From: Leptothrix sp. (in: b-proteobacteria)
GTDB taxonomy: Bacteria > Pseudomonadota > Gammaproteobacteria > Burkholderiales > Burkholderiaceae_C
Direction: 5' to 3'
DNA length: 64,000 nt
NCBI GenBank assembly: GCA_013822685.1
Contig: PNKV01000008.1
Span: forward strand, 1 to 64,000
Shown here: positions 15,454-25,370 of the stretch, piece after piece
Position numbering within the stretch: position 1 is the stretch's first letter
How the letters are laid out: every line of letters starts with the position of its first letter
The notes under the pieces: model-generated
The model's input: the letters and a program-made list of their open reading frames with translations, nothing else
Told to the model about the DNA's origin: nothing
The model's database searches: none
Made by a program: the position numbers and the translations under genes

Positions 15454-16473
15454 ATGGGCTATCCAGCGCATCCGGTGCGAACACTGACGGCAGAAGAGGT
15501 TCAACGCTACGAGGAAGATGGCGTGATCATGGTCAAGGGCGCGGTTGATCCAAACTGGCTGGCCATGGTCGAAGAGGGCCTGGAAGAGGCGCGCAACGAC
15601 CAATCCCTGGTGGGCAAGTTCATGTCGCGCAAGGTCGAGGGCTACAAGATGGACATCTTCTTGTGGAAGCGCATCGACGTGCTGCGCGACCTGGTCTATT
15701 ACGGGCCGTTTGCCCGGTGGGCGCAATCGCTGATGAAGTCGCAAGAAGTGCGTTTCTTCTACGACCAGATGTTCATCAAGGAACCCGGCACGGATGCACC
15801 CACCCCGTGGCACCAGGATTTGAGCTTCTGGCCCATCCGGGGCGAGCAGATCTGTTCGTTCTGGATCCCGCTCGACCCGGTCAACAAGGACAACAGCGGC
15901 TTGCTGTATGTGAAGGGTTCGCACAAGTGGCCGCAACGCTTCAAGGCCATTTCGCCAGATTACGTGGCCGCCATCATCGACACGAAGATGGACGACATCC
16001 CCGACATCAACGCCAACCCCGACAAGTACGACCTGCTGCATTGGGACATGGAGCCCGGCGACATCCTGATGTTCCACCCACTGACCTTGCACGGCTCGTT
16101 CGGCAACAGCTCTCGCGTCAGGCGCCGCCGTGCATTGGCCCTGCGGTGGACGGGTGACGATGTGCAATTTGCGCCCTCGGCCAAGCGCATGCCGATCCAT
16201 TTCAAGCACGACTCGGTGGCGGGTGGGCCCTTGAGAGGCGCCGCGTTCCCACGCATCTTGCCCAGCCACGATCCGCAAGAGCGTGCGGCGCGCCTGCAGC
16301 CCGAAAACGCCCAATCCCACAAGCTGCTGGGCTCGGCCTTGAACAACGTCGTCTCGGCGGTCAAGTTGGAGCTCAGCGGCCACAAAGTGGCCCAGGCCAA
16401 GCAGACCTGGGGCGACCCGAATGCGATCAAAACCGAAGCCCACGCCCAAAGCGATTCATCCAAGCAAAACTGA
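15454..16473 (+). CDS. Phytanoyl-CoA dioxygenase family Fe(II)/2-oxoglutarate oxygenase
   Basis: The 339-aa protein has the iron-binding facial triad: HxD at H120/D122 (PWHQDLSFWP) and the distal histidine at H213 (HPLTLHGSF). An arginine-rich strand (RVRRRRALALRW) follows and should bind 2-oxoglutarate. The family hydroxylates lipids, phytanoyl-CoA and diverse small metabolites. The first gene of a three-gene run (spacings of 6 and 3 nt to the next genes), it sits across from a TetR regulator, suggesting oxidation of an inducing compound. The substrate is unknown. Confidence 0.88.
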   Translation: MGYPAHPVRTLTAEEVQRYEEDGVIMVKGAVDPNWLAMVEEGLEEARNDQSLVGKFMSRKVEGYKMDIFLWKRIDVLRDLVYYGPFARWAQSLMKSQEVRFFYDQMFIKEPGTDAPTPWHQDLSFWPIRGEQICSFWIPLDPVNKDNSGLLYVKGSHKWPQRFKAISPDYVAAIIDTKMDDIPDINANPDKYDLLHWDMEPGDILMFHPLTLHGSFGNSSRVRRRRALALRWTGDDVQFAPSAKRMPIHFKHDSVAGGPLRGAAFPRILPSHDPQERAARLQPENAQSHKLLGSALNNVVSAVKLELSGHKVAQAKQTWGDPNAIKTEAHAQSDSSKQN

Positions 16474-16479
16474 GCCTTC

Positions 16480-17547
16480 ATGAAACCCATCAAATCAGGA
16501 TTGATCCTGGGCAGCCTTGCCCTGATCGCTTACCTCTCACTCTGGCCCGTCGAGATCGAGCCTACCGGGTGGACCCCGCCCAAGTTGGCAGACAGCGGCG
16601 CCACCAACACCGCGCTCAAGGGCATCGAGCGCCTGGCCTTGGACGTGGGCGTGGGCCCGGAGGGCATCTCTTTTGACAAACAAGGGCGGCTCTACGCGGG
16701 CTACAAAGATGGCCGCGTCATGCGCTTCGCGCCAGACGGCAGCAGCCCCGAACTGTTGGGCAATACCGGCGGGCGGCCTTGGGGCACCCGTGCCGAGGCC
16801 GATGGCAGCAGCGTTCTCGTGGCCGATGCGGTCAAGGGCCTCCTGCGCGTGAAGGCCGGCCAGGTGGAAGTGCTCGCCACCCAGTCCGGCGGTGTGCCTT
16901 TCAAGCTCACCGACGATGTGGATCAGGCCTCCGACGGCATGCTCTATTTCACTGATGCATCGTCGAAATTCGGCATCGACAAGATGATGGCCGATGTCAT
17001 GGAGCACGGAGACCACGGCCGGCTGTTGAGCTACGACCCGCGGACGCAGAACGTGAGCACCTTGATGGATGGGCTTCACGTGGCCAATGGTGTGGCTGTG
17101 GGCCCGGATGATGCCTTTGTGCTGGTGGCCGAGACACTCCAGTACCGCGTGATGCGGTATTGGCTGAAGGGCCAGAAAGCCGGCACCAGTGAAGTCTTCA
17201 TCGACAACCTGCCCGGCTTTCCCGACAACATCAGCTACAACGGCCGAGACGGTTTCTGGCTGGCGCTGTTTGCACCCCGTGATCCGATGCTGGACGCAGC
17301 CCTGCCCTACCCGGCCGTGCTCAAGTTGTTCCACCGCATCCCAGAGCCCTTGCGCCCCCAAGCCGCCAAACACGGCCGGGTGCTCAAGCTGGACATGGGT
17401 GGCAAGGTGTTGGTCGATCTGCAGGATGCCAGTGATGGCGCTTATGCCCCCATCACCAGCGTGCGCGAGCGTGGCAACTGGCTTTACTTTGGCAGCATCG
17501 AGTACCCCGCCATGGGCCGCCTGGCTTGGCAAAACACCAAGGATTGA
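16480..17547 (+). CDS. SMP-30/strictosidine-synthase-like beta-propeller protein
   Basis: The N-terminus has a membrane or signal segment (SGLILGSLALIAYLSLWPV). The rest has the repeating propeller blades of the strictosidine synthase-like/SMP-30 family: GPEGISFDKQGRLYAGYKDG, then DGMLYFTDASSKFG, HVANGVAVGPDD and FPDNISYNGRDGFWLALF. Bacterial members are mostly lactonases or esterases located in the periplasm. It is the middle gene of the cluster, so opening of a lactone or ester made by the neighbouring oxidases is a reasonable guess. Chemistry is not proven by sequence. Confidence 0.83.
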   Translation: MKPIKSGLILGSLALIAYLSLWPVEIEPTGWTPPKLADSGATNTALKGIERLALDVGVGPEGISFDKQGRLYAGYKDGRVMRFAPDGSSPELLGNTGGRPWGTRAEADGSSVLVADAVKGLLRVKAGQVEVLATQSGGVPFKLTDDVDQASDGMLYFTDASSKFGIDKMMADVMEHGDHGRLLSYDPRTQNVSTLMDGLHVANGVAVGPDDAFVLVAETLQYRVMRYWLKGQKAGTSEVFIDNLPGFPDNISYNGRDGFWLALFAPRDPMLDAALPYPAVLKLFHRIPEPLRPQAAKHGRVLKLDMGGKVLVDLQDASDGAYAPITSVRERGNWLYFGSIEYPAMGRLAWQNTKD

Positions 17548-17550
17548 CTG

Positions 17551-18795
17551 ATGAGCACGTCACCGTTGTTTCAACCCTTGAAGCTGCCCAATGGCGCCAT
17601 CATCCGCAACCGCTTGGCCAAAGCGGCCATGGAAGAGAACATGGCCGACCAGGATCACGCGCCCGGCACCAAGCTGTGGCGCTTGTACGAGGCGTGGAAC
17701 AAAGGCGGCGCAGGGCTCATCATCACCGGCAATGTGATGATCGATGCCAAGGCCATGACAGGCCCCGGGGGCGTTGTCTTGCAAGACGGCTCACAGATCG
17801 ACAAGTTTGCCCGCTGGGCCACCGGTGCCAAAGGCGCTAACACGCACGTGTGGGTGCAGCTCAACCACCCGGGTCGCCAAGTGTATGCCGCCATGCGCCA
17901 ACAGGCCATCGGGCCTTCCGCGGTCGCGGTCGACATCCCCGGCTTCTCAAAGATGTTCGCGAAGCCCCGGGCCATGACGGTGGCCGAGATCCAGGGCGTG
18001 ATCCAGCGCTTTGTGCGCTCTGCCAGGCTGGCCCAGCAAGCCGGTTTCACGGGGGTGGAAATACATGCTGCCCATGGCTACCTGCTCAGTCAGTTCCTCT
18101 CACCAATCACCAACAAGCGCACCGACGAATGGGGCGGCTCCTTGCCCAACCGGGCACGCTTGTTGGTCGAAGTCGTCAAGCAAGTGCGGGCAGCGGTCGA
18201 GCCAGGGTTTTGCGTCGGCGTGAAACTCAACTCCGCGGATTTCCAGCGGGGCGGTTTTGACGCAGAAGATGCGAGCCAGGTGCTTGGCCTGCTCAACCCT
18301 TTGGGGGTTGATTTGGTGGAACTGTCAGGCGGCAGTTACGAGGCGCCCGCCATGCAGGGCCAGACGCGCGATGGCAGCACCCTGAAGCGCGAGGCGTACT
18401 TCCTGGAGTTTGCCCAGCACATTGCCAAGACCGCCAGCATGCCGCTGATGATCACCGGTGGCATCCGCCGCCGCGCAGTGGCCGAGCAGGTGATTGGCAG
18501 CGGCATTGCCATGGCCGGGATGGCCACGGCGCTGGCGCTTGATCCCAGCTTGCCTGAGCGTTGGCGCCAGGGCCAGGACGCCGAGGCCAGCTTGCCCGCC
18601 GTCATGTGGAAGAACAAGACGCTGTCGGCGGCCGCCACCATGAGCCTGACCAAGCTCCAGCTCGACCTGGTGAGCGAGGGCAAGGCGCCCCGCCCCCAGG
18701 CCTCGCCACTGTGCAGCTTCGTGGGTGGGCAAATCCACACCCACCTGCTCACGCGGCAATACCGCCGTTGGATCGCGTCTCAGCACGCGACCTGA
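17551..18795 (+). CDS. Old Yellow Enzyme-type NADH:flavin oxidoreductase
   Basis: The 414-aa protein is an FMN-dependent TIM barrel: LFQPLKLPNGAIIRNRLAKA at the start, the substrate-binding pair in EIHAAHGYLLSQFLSP, then TNKRTDEWGGSLPNRARL and the phosphate-binding MITGGIRRR and GIAMAGMATAL. Such enzymes reduce activated C=C bonds or act as dienoyl-CoA-like reductases. A C-terminal extension past the barrel (about 350-414) is typical of the larger subgroup. Third gene of the TetR-linked cluster. A second, distinct OYE lies at 30162. Confidence 0.9.
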   Translation: MSTSPLFQPLKLPNGAIIRNRLAKAAMEENMADQDHAPGTKLWRLYEAWNKGGAGLIITGNVMIDAKAMTGPGGVVLQDGSQIDKFARWATGAKGANTHVWVQLNHPGRQVYAAMRQQAIGPSAVAVDIPGFSKMFAKPRAMTVAEIQGVIQRFVRSARLAQQAGFTGVEIHAAHGYLLSQFLSPITNKRTDEWGGSLPNRARLLVEVVKQVRAAVEPGFCVGVKLNSADFQRGGFDAEDASQVLGLLNPLGVDLVELSGGSYEAPAMQGQTRDGSTLKREAYFLEFAQHIAKTASMPLMITGGIRRRAVAEQVIGSGIAMAGMATALALDPSLPERWRQGQDAEASLPAVMWKNKTLSAAATMSLTKLQLDLVSEGKAPRPQASPLCSFVGGQIHTHLLTRQYRRWIASQHAT

Positions 18796-18807
18796 CAGGA
18801 CAGCGGC

Positions 18808-19329
18808 TTATCGGCCGTCCCGGTCAGAGTCACCGGGCATGGCACGTTCTACCCGATCGCTCAGGCGGTTCCACGAATCGCGCACCGCGTGCTTGGCGTG
18901 GTCCCACGACAGCTTCGAATCGCCGCGAGCGCTGTCCCACTTCTGTCCCAGTTCGGTGTCCACCTCGTCAAACGGACGGCCGGGATAGTCGTTGTAAGAG
19001 CGCACACCGTACAGGTAAGCAGGGCGGTAATCATCGTAAGTGGTGCCGGGGTTGATGTAAGAGCGGCTGCTGTAGTTGGATTGCCAGTAGGCGTCTTCCT
19101 CGTCCGAATCAATGCGGTGGGCCACTGCCTTGCCCGCCAGGCCACCGGCCACGGCGCCAACGGCCGCCCCGACCACCGTACCCACGGGGCCGGCCACGGT
19201 GCCAATGGCGGCGCCAGCGGCAACACCCCCGGCAGCAGCGCCCACGCCTGTGCCAACAGGGTGGAAATCAGGCGCCTTGGTGATGGGATCCTTCGAATGC
19301 ACATGTTCCTTGTCGTAGGTGATGGCCAT
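18808..19329 (-). CDS. Glycine-zipper-containing protein of unknown function
   Basis: The start at 19329 (MAITYDKEHVHSKDP) has GGAGA 5 nt upstream. Residues about 25-75 are a hydrophobic glycine/alanine zipper (VGTGVGAAAGGVAAGAAIGTV and similar) that may insert into membranes, flanked by hydrophilic ends. The C-terminal half is rich in tyrosine and charged residues and ends WNRLSDRVERAMPG. Proteins with this design accumulate under stress in many proteobacteria. I do not recognise a named family. Confidence 0.7.
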   Translation of the reverse strand: MAITYDKEHVHSKDPITKAPDFHPVGTGVGAAAGGVAAGAAIGTVAGPVGTVVGAAVGAVAGGLAGKAVAHRIDSDEEDAYWQSNYSSRSYINPGTTYDDYRPAYLYGVRSYNDYPGRPFDEVDTELGQKWDSARGDSKLSWDHAKHAVRDSWNRLSDRVERAMPGDSDRDGR

Positions 19330-19498
19330 GATGGTCTCCTTGTGACCGCAGCGACATGCCACGGCTTCACCACCCTTTCGGCAAGCACCGTGCCCATCGC
19401 GGCCCTGCATTGATGCCATCATTGGCATTGGTTTGCCCAAAAAAACTTGGCGCGCCAATTGCCCAGTCCACCAGGACGCTGAGACCAAGGCCTGCAAC

Positions 19499-21529
<2,031 letters not shown>

Positions 21530-21547
21530 ATACCGAACAGCGCACAG

Positions 21548-22147
21548 TCAATCCAGTTCGGGCAAGCGCAGCGTGATCGACGCCTGGGTGCGCGCACTCA
21601 AGGTGTCGCGCAGCTGGGCCAAGGTGCGGTCGCGCATGCCCGGGTCGCGCGACGCCACGGCATCCTCGGGGCACCAGACTTTGAAATCACGCATGCGGGC
21701 GTCCGTGGCCGTCATGGTCACGCAATGTTCAGTCGACACCCCGGTGAGGATGACCTGGCCCACATGCAGGTGCCGCAGCAGCAGCTCAAGCGGCGTGGCG
21801 TAAAAGCCCGAATGCTTGGGCTTGAGCACACAGTAGTCCTCTTCATGCGGGAACAGACGCTGCGCGATGTGCCCGCCCTGCCCGGGCTGCTCGCTCGCGT
21901 GTTGCGCCACACTGCGGAAGTCCGAGCGCCAGCGGCCCCGGTTGTCATTAATGTAGACCACGGGCACACCCGCCTGCCGACAGCGCGCACTCAGCGCTTC
22001 GATCGGCCCAGCGATGTTTGCAGCCTGGGCCAACATCTGATCGCCTTTGGGAAACTGCCAATCGCTCAACATGTCGATGATGAGCAAGGCGGTGCCGCCC
22101 GCGGCATGCTCTTCGGCCAATGGGGCACTGCGTTCGTCGGTGGGCAT
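21548..22147 (-). CDS. Isochorismatase-like cysteine hydrolase
   Basis: The 199-aa protein has the family catalytic triad: D25 (LLIIDML), the lysine in VLKPKHSGF (near 109) and C142 (GVSTEHCVTMTA). A cis-peptide turn precedes the cysteine as usual. Members hydrolyse nicotinamide, peroxyureidoacrylate, carbamate-like amides or isochorismate. The preserved cysteine argues for amidase chemistry. It is convergent with nadE, hinting at, but not proving, a link to NAD turnover. Confidence 0.88.
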   Translation of the reverse strand: MPTDERSAPLAEEHAAGGTALLIIDMLSDWQFPKGDQMLAQAANIAGPIEALSARCRQAGVPVVYINDNRGRWRSDFRSVAQHASEQPGQGGHIAQRLFPHEEDYCVLKPKHSGFYATPLELLLRHLHVGQVILTGVSTEHCVTMTATDARMRDFKVWCPEDAVASRDPGMRDRTLAQLRDTLSARTQASITLRLPELD

Positions 22148-22287
22148 GGCTCAACTCACAGCGTTTGAATGGGTTTGGTAAAAATGACGGACAGCTCACC
22201 CTGCCAGCAAATGCCATACCGCCCGGCACGTCGTTTGCCGCTGCATCACCATCACCCGGCCCGCCGGCCACCAACGGAGAAACCACG

Positions 22288-22635
22288 ATGACGCTCGCCC
22301 AGGATTACACCCAAGACGCCCCCAACCGAGCCCAGCTGGACGCCTCACAAGGCCCCGTGGTGCTGGAGTTTGGCGTGGGGTGGTGTGGGTTCTGCCGCGC
22401 GGCGCAACCCACCATTGCCGCGGCGCTGATCCGGCACCCTGGCGTGCCGCACCTCAAGGTGGAGGATGGCCCGGGGCGCGCCCTGGGGCGCTCCTTCCGC
22501 GTGAAGCTTTGGCCCACGCTGATCTTCCTGTTGAATGGACAAGAGGTGGCCCGGCTGGTGCGGCCCAACGACCCCAAGGCGCTTGAAGACGCGCTGCTGC
22601 AAATCGAGCCCAAGGCCGAACAGGCCTCTTTCTGA
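22288..22635 (+). CDS. Thioredoxin family protein
   Basis: The start at 22288 follows a GGAGA site. The 115-aa protein has the thioredoxin fold with the active site GWCGFC in VVLEFGVGWCGFCRAAQP, a typical LKVEDG strand, and the cis-proline loop KLWPTLIFLLNG. The GF dipeptide between the cysteines differs from the GP of thioredoxin, so its redox potential may differ. It lacks a signal peptide and so acts in the cytoplasm. The exonuclease III gene starts 5 nt after its stop, suggesting co-transcription. Confidence 0.92.
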   Translation: MTLAQDYTQDAPNRAQLDASQGPVVLEFGVGWCGFCRAAQPTIAAALIRHPGVPHLKVEDGPGRALGRSFRVKLWPTLIFLLNGQEVARLVRPNDPKALEDALLQIEPKAEQASF

Positions 22636-22640
22636 CGCCG

Positions 22641-23414
22641 ATGCAGATCGCCACCTTCAACGTCAATGGCATCAACGCCCGCCTGCCCGCCTTGCTGCAG
22701 TGGCTGGCAGAACGCCAGCCTGACGTGGTGTGCCTGCAAGAGTTGAAAGCGCCCCAAGAGAAATTTCCATTGGCCGCGATCGAGGCCGCGGGCTACGGTG
22801 CCATCTGGCAAGGGCAAAAAAGCTGGAATGGCGTGGCCATCCTGGCTCGGGGCGCGGAGCCCGCCGAGCACCGGCGCGGCCTGCCTGGCGACCCGGATGA
22901 TTCGCAAAGCCGCTACCTGGAGGCCGCGGTGAACGGCATCTTGGTGGCCTGCCTTTACCTGCCCAACGGCAACCCCGCGCCCGGCCCAAAATTCGATTTC
23001 AAATTGCGTTGGTTTGAGCGCTTGTTGGTGCATGCCCGGCAATTGCTGGACACCGGTTTACCGGTGGTGCTGGCCGGCGACTACAACGTGATGCCGACCC
23101 AGCTGGACGTGTACAAGCCCGAGCGCTGGCTGGACGATGCCTTGTTCCGGCCCGAGGTGCGCGAGGCTTACCGCCAACTGGTGGACCAAGGCTGGACCGA
23201 TGCCCTGCGCGCCTTTCACCCCAACGAACGCATTTACACGTTCTGGGATTACTTTCGCCGCAGTTGGGATCGGGATGCCGGCCTGCGCATTGACCACCTG
23301 CTGGTCAGCCCCGCGCTGACAGGGCGCTTGAAGGGCGCCGGCGTCCACAAGGAAGTCAGGGGACGCGAAAAAGCCAGCGACCACGCACCGGTTTGGATCG
23401 AACTTGCAACTTGA
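22641..23414 (+). CDS. xthA: Exodeoxyribonuclease III / AP endonuclease
   Basis: The 257-aa protein carries all endonuclease/exonuclease/phosphatase family blocks: TFNVNGINARL, CLQELK (metal-binding Glu), ACLYLPNGNP, LAGDYNV (the Asp/Asn pair), YTFWDYFR, LRIDHLLVSP and EKASDHAPVW (catalytic His). It repairs abasic sites and 3'-blocked DNA ends. It lies directly after the thioredoxin gene. Confidence 0.95.
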   Translation: MQIATFNVNGINARLPALLQWLAERQPDVVCLQELKAPQEKFPLAAIEAAGYGAIWQGQKSWNGVAILARGAEPAEHRRGLPGDPDDSQSRYLEAAVNGILVACLYLPNGNPAPGPKFDFKLRWFERLLVHARQLLDTGLPVVLAGDYNVMPTQLDVYKPERWLDDALFRPEVREAYRQLVDQGWTDALRAFHPNERIYTFWDYFRRSWDRDAGLRIDHLLVSPALTGRLKGAGVHKEVRGREKASDHAPVWIELAT

Positions 23415-23474
23415 GCCGGGCAGGGCTGACGCAGCCCCCAAAATACCGCCATCCCCTCACAACAGAAAGAACGC

Positions 23475-23822
23475 ATGTCCAAGACAAGAAACCGCCGCCA
23501 GCGTAAAAAACTGCGTGTCGCCGAATTCCAGCAACTGGGCTTCCTTTTTGAAGCAGAACTGGGCAAGAACGCAGACGACGAGGCCTTGGTGGATTCATTC
23601 CTGGTGGAAGCCATCGAGCCGCGCAACCTGAGCTTCGGGGGCTGGGCCACCGGCGGCGCCATCGACAAGCTGGGCCGTCAAAGCGTGACGGAAGAAGACC
23701 GTTCAGCGGTGCTGTCGTGGCTGGCTGCCCGCCCAGAAGTGACGGCCTTGTCGGCCTCGGGCCTGGTGGACATGTGGTACTCGACCCCAGCGGCCCAACA
23801 GCGGACCAAGCTCAAGGGTTGA
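23475..23822 (+). CDS. yggL: YggL family 50S ribosome-binding protein
   Basis: The 115-aa protein starts MSKTRNRRQRKKLRVAEFQQLGF, the basic head of the YggL/DUF469 family, and continues with DSFLVEAIEPRNLSFGG and a C-terminal LSASGLVDMWYS, as in E. coli YggL, which binds the large ribosomal subunit. The terminal stretch past WYS is slightly longer than in E. coli. Confidence 0.9.
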   Translation: MSKTRNRRQRKKLRVAEFQQLGFLFEAELGKNADDEALVDSFLVEAIEPRNLSFGGWATGGAIDKLGRQSVTEEDRSAVLSWLAARPEVTALSASGLVDMWYSTPAAQQRTKLKG

Positions 23823-23823
23823 T

Positions 23824-23982
23824 TCACTTGCCGTCGTCGTTGGCGATCTGCTGTGGGCTGGCAAAGGCCGGCCCAGAGATGGCCAACGCGGCGTGGGCTT
23901 CGGCGGGCTGGTCAGACGGCTGAACCGCAGCCGCCAAAGAAGCCAAGGAGATGACGAAGACATAAAGTCCGAGGGGTTTCAT
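23824..23982 (-). CDS. Small exported protein (52 aa)
   Basis: On the minus strand ATG 23982 follows GCAGGAGATCGACGCC, a good ribosome-binding site. It encodes MKPLGLYVFVISLASLAAAV, a clean signal peptide, followed by about 30 polar residues ending in NDDGK. No family is recognised. It is convergent with yggL. The reading frame, signal peptide and ribosome-binding site together make a real gene likely. Confidence 0.6.
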   Translation of the reverse strand: MKPLGLYVFVISLASLAAAVQPSDQPAEAHAALAISGPAFASPQQIANDDGK

Positions 23983-24149
23983 GGCGTCGATCTCCTGCGC
24001 GAGGGTGTGACCAGTGGATGATCACATCATCGGCCTGCCGGGCCATTCAAACCGTCAGACGCCCCAGGCATCGCTTGTAGGACAAAATCCCGCGGTGCCA
24101 GAATGTGTTCCACCCGCTTTGGCGGCTTCACCCAAATTAAGGACATTCC

Positions 24150-24539
24150 ATGGCGATTGGTTGGCTTTCGGTCTTGCAAGCCGTCCCCTGGTCGGACGTG
24201 ATCAGCAATGCGCCCAAGGTGGCCGAAGGGGCCAAGAAGCTGTGGAGCACCGTGTCCAAAAAACCGGCCGCATCCCCCACGGACACCGAAGCGCCCACGG
24301 CATCCTCATCATCATCTTTGATCGATGCGCGCGTGGCGGCCCTGGAAGCCAACGCCGCCCAATTGCACGAACAGCTCGTGGCCTCGTCTGAATTGATCAA
24401 GGCGCTGGCCGAACAGAACGCCCAGCTCATCCGGGGCATCGAGGCCAACCGGGTGAAAGTGAAATGGCTGTCCGGCCTGGCGCTGCTGGGCGCCGTCACG
24501 GGCGTGGTCAGCGTGGGGTTGCAGTTGGCCCAAGGCTGA
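24150..24539 (+). CDS. Membrane-anchored coiled-coil protein, unknown function
   Basis: The 129-aa protein has an amphipathic N-terminus, a Ser/Thr/Pro-rich linker (about 38-60), a coiled coil (DARVAALEANAAQLHEQL to about residue 103) and one C-terminal membrane helix (LSGLALLGAVTGVVSVGLQLA). AAGGAC lies 8 nt before ATG. The design is that of a tail-anchored scaffold. It may be co-transcribed with the lipoprotein 28 nt downstream. Confidence 0.7.
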   Translation: MAIGWLSVLQAVPWSDVISNAPKVAEGAKKLWSTVSKKPAASPTDTEAPTASSSSSLIDARVAALEANAAQLHEQLVASSELIKALAEQNAQLIRGIEANRVKVKWLSGLALLGAVTGVVSVGLQLAQG

Positions 24540-24567
24540 ACGAGCCTGAACCGGCTACAGTGGGTGC

Positions 24568-24903
24568 ATGACACACCTCCGCCTCATCCTTCTTCTGGCC
24601 GCCACCGGCGGTCTGGCCGCTTGCGGCACCATGTCCAGCCCACGGTATGCCGGGTCGGTGGTCGCCAGTGAAACCGGCGCCATGGCGCGCTGCCAGTACC
24701 TGGGCGACATCAGCGGCAGCTCCGGCCTGTCAGGCTTTTTTGCGCTGAAGGGTGCCGACGACATCCGCCAGGAACTGCTGCGCCGCGCCGATGTGCAGGG
24801 CGCCACCCACGTGGTCTGGGACCGCCCCGATGCCGGCTACACCAGCACCACCGTCGTGGCCAAGACCTACCGTTGCCCACCCGTTGCTCAAGGGACCCCA
24901 TGA
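24568..24903 (+). CDS. Small lipoprotein (DUF4156/RcsF-like style)
   Basis: A lipoprotein signal peptide ends in the lipobox LAAC (cysteine at residue 19). The mature part has [17 protein letters not shown], then [19 protein letters not shown] and a late cysteine, the style of DUF4156-type outer-membrane lipoproteins related to RcsF. No specific role can be given. Its TGA overlaps the ATG of creA by 4 nt, so the two are probably coupled. Confidence 0.75.
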   Translation: MTHLRLILLLAATGGLAACGTMSSPRYAGSVVASETGAMARCQYLGDISGSSGLSGFFALKGADDIRQELLRRADVQGATHVVWDRPDAGYTSTTVVAKTYRCPPVAQGTP

Positions 24904-25370
24904 AGAAGCGAATCCTGGCCTTCACGCTGCTGGCCGCCTCCGCCCTGGCTCACGCAGAGCCGATCGGCGAAGTTGACACCGTGTTCAAGTTCATCGGGCC
25001 TGACCACAAGATCGTGGTCGATGCGCACGACGACCCCAAGGTGGCCGGCGTGACCTGCTATGTGTCGCGGGCCAAGGTGGGCGGCATCAAGGGCGCGCTG
25101 GGCCTGGCCGAAGACAAGTCGGAAGCCTCGATCGCCTGCCGCCAGGTGGGCCCCATCACCATCAGTGGCCCGCTGCCCGTGCAAGAAGAGGTCTTCAGCG
25201 AACGCATCTCGCTGGTGTTCAAGAAGCTGCGCATCGTGCGCATGGTCGATCTCAAGCGCAACACCTTGGTCTACCTGACCTACTCGGACCGCGTCATCGA
25301 AGGCTCGCCGCAGAACAGCGTCACGGCCGTGGCGGTGGACCGGGCCCGGCCCATCCCCGTCAAGAACTAA
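24900..25370 (+). CDS. creA: CreA family periplasmic protein
   Basis: The start at 24900 gives a signal peptide ([19 protein letters not shown]) followed by the CreA pattern: [39 protein letters not shown], then [15 protein letters not shown] and [15 protein letters not shown]. CreA is conserved and exported, but its function is not established. It overlaps the upstream lipoprotein gene and is convergent, overlapping by 4 bp, with the flavoprotein gene at 25367. Confidence 0.9.
   Translation: MKKRILAFTLLAASALAHAEPIGEVDTVFKFIGPDHKIVVDAHDDPKVAGVTCYVSRAKVGGIKGALGLAEDKSEASIACRQVGPITISGPLPVQEEVFSERISLVFKKLRIVRMVDLKRNTLVYLTYSDRVIEGSPQNSVTAVAVDRARPIPVKN

Noticed and set aside
18861..19397. 178-aa minus-strand frame rich in Thr/Pro/Trp
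   Set aside because: It is the out-of-frame shadow of the glycine-zipper gene at 18808-19329.
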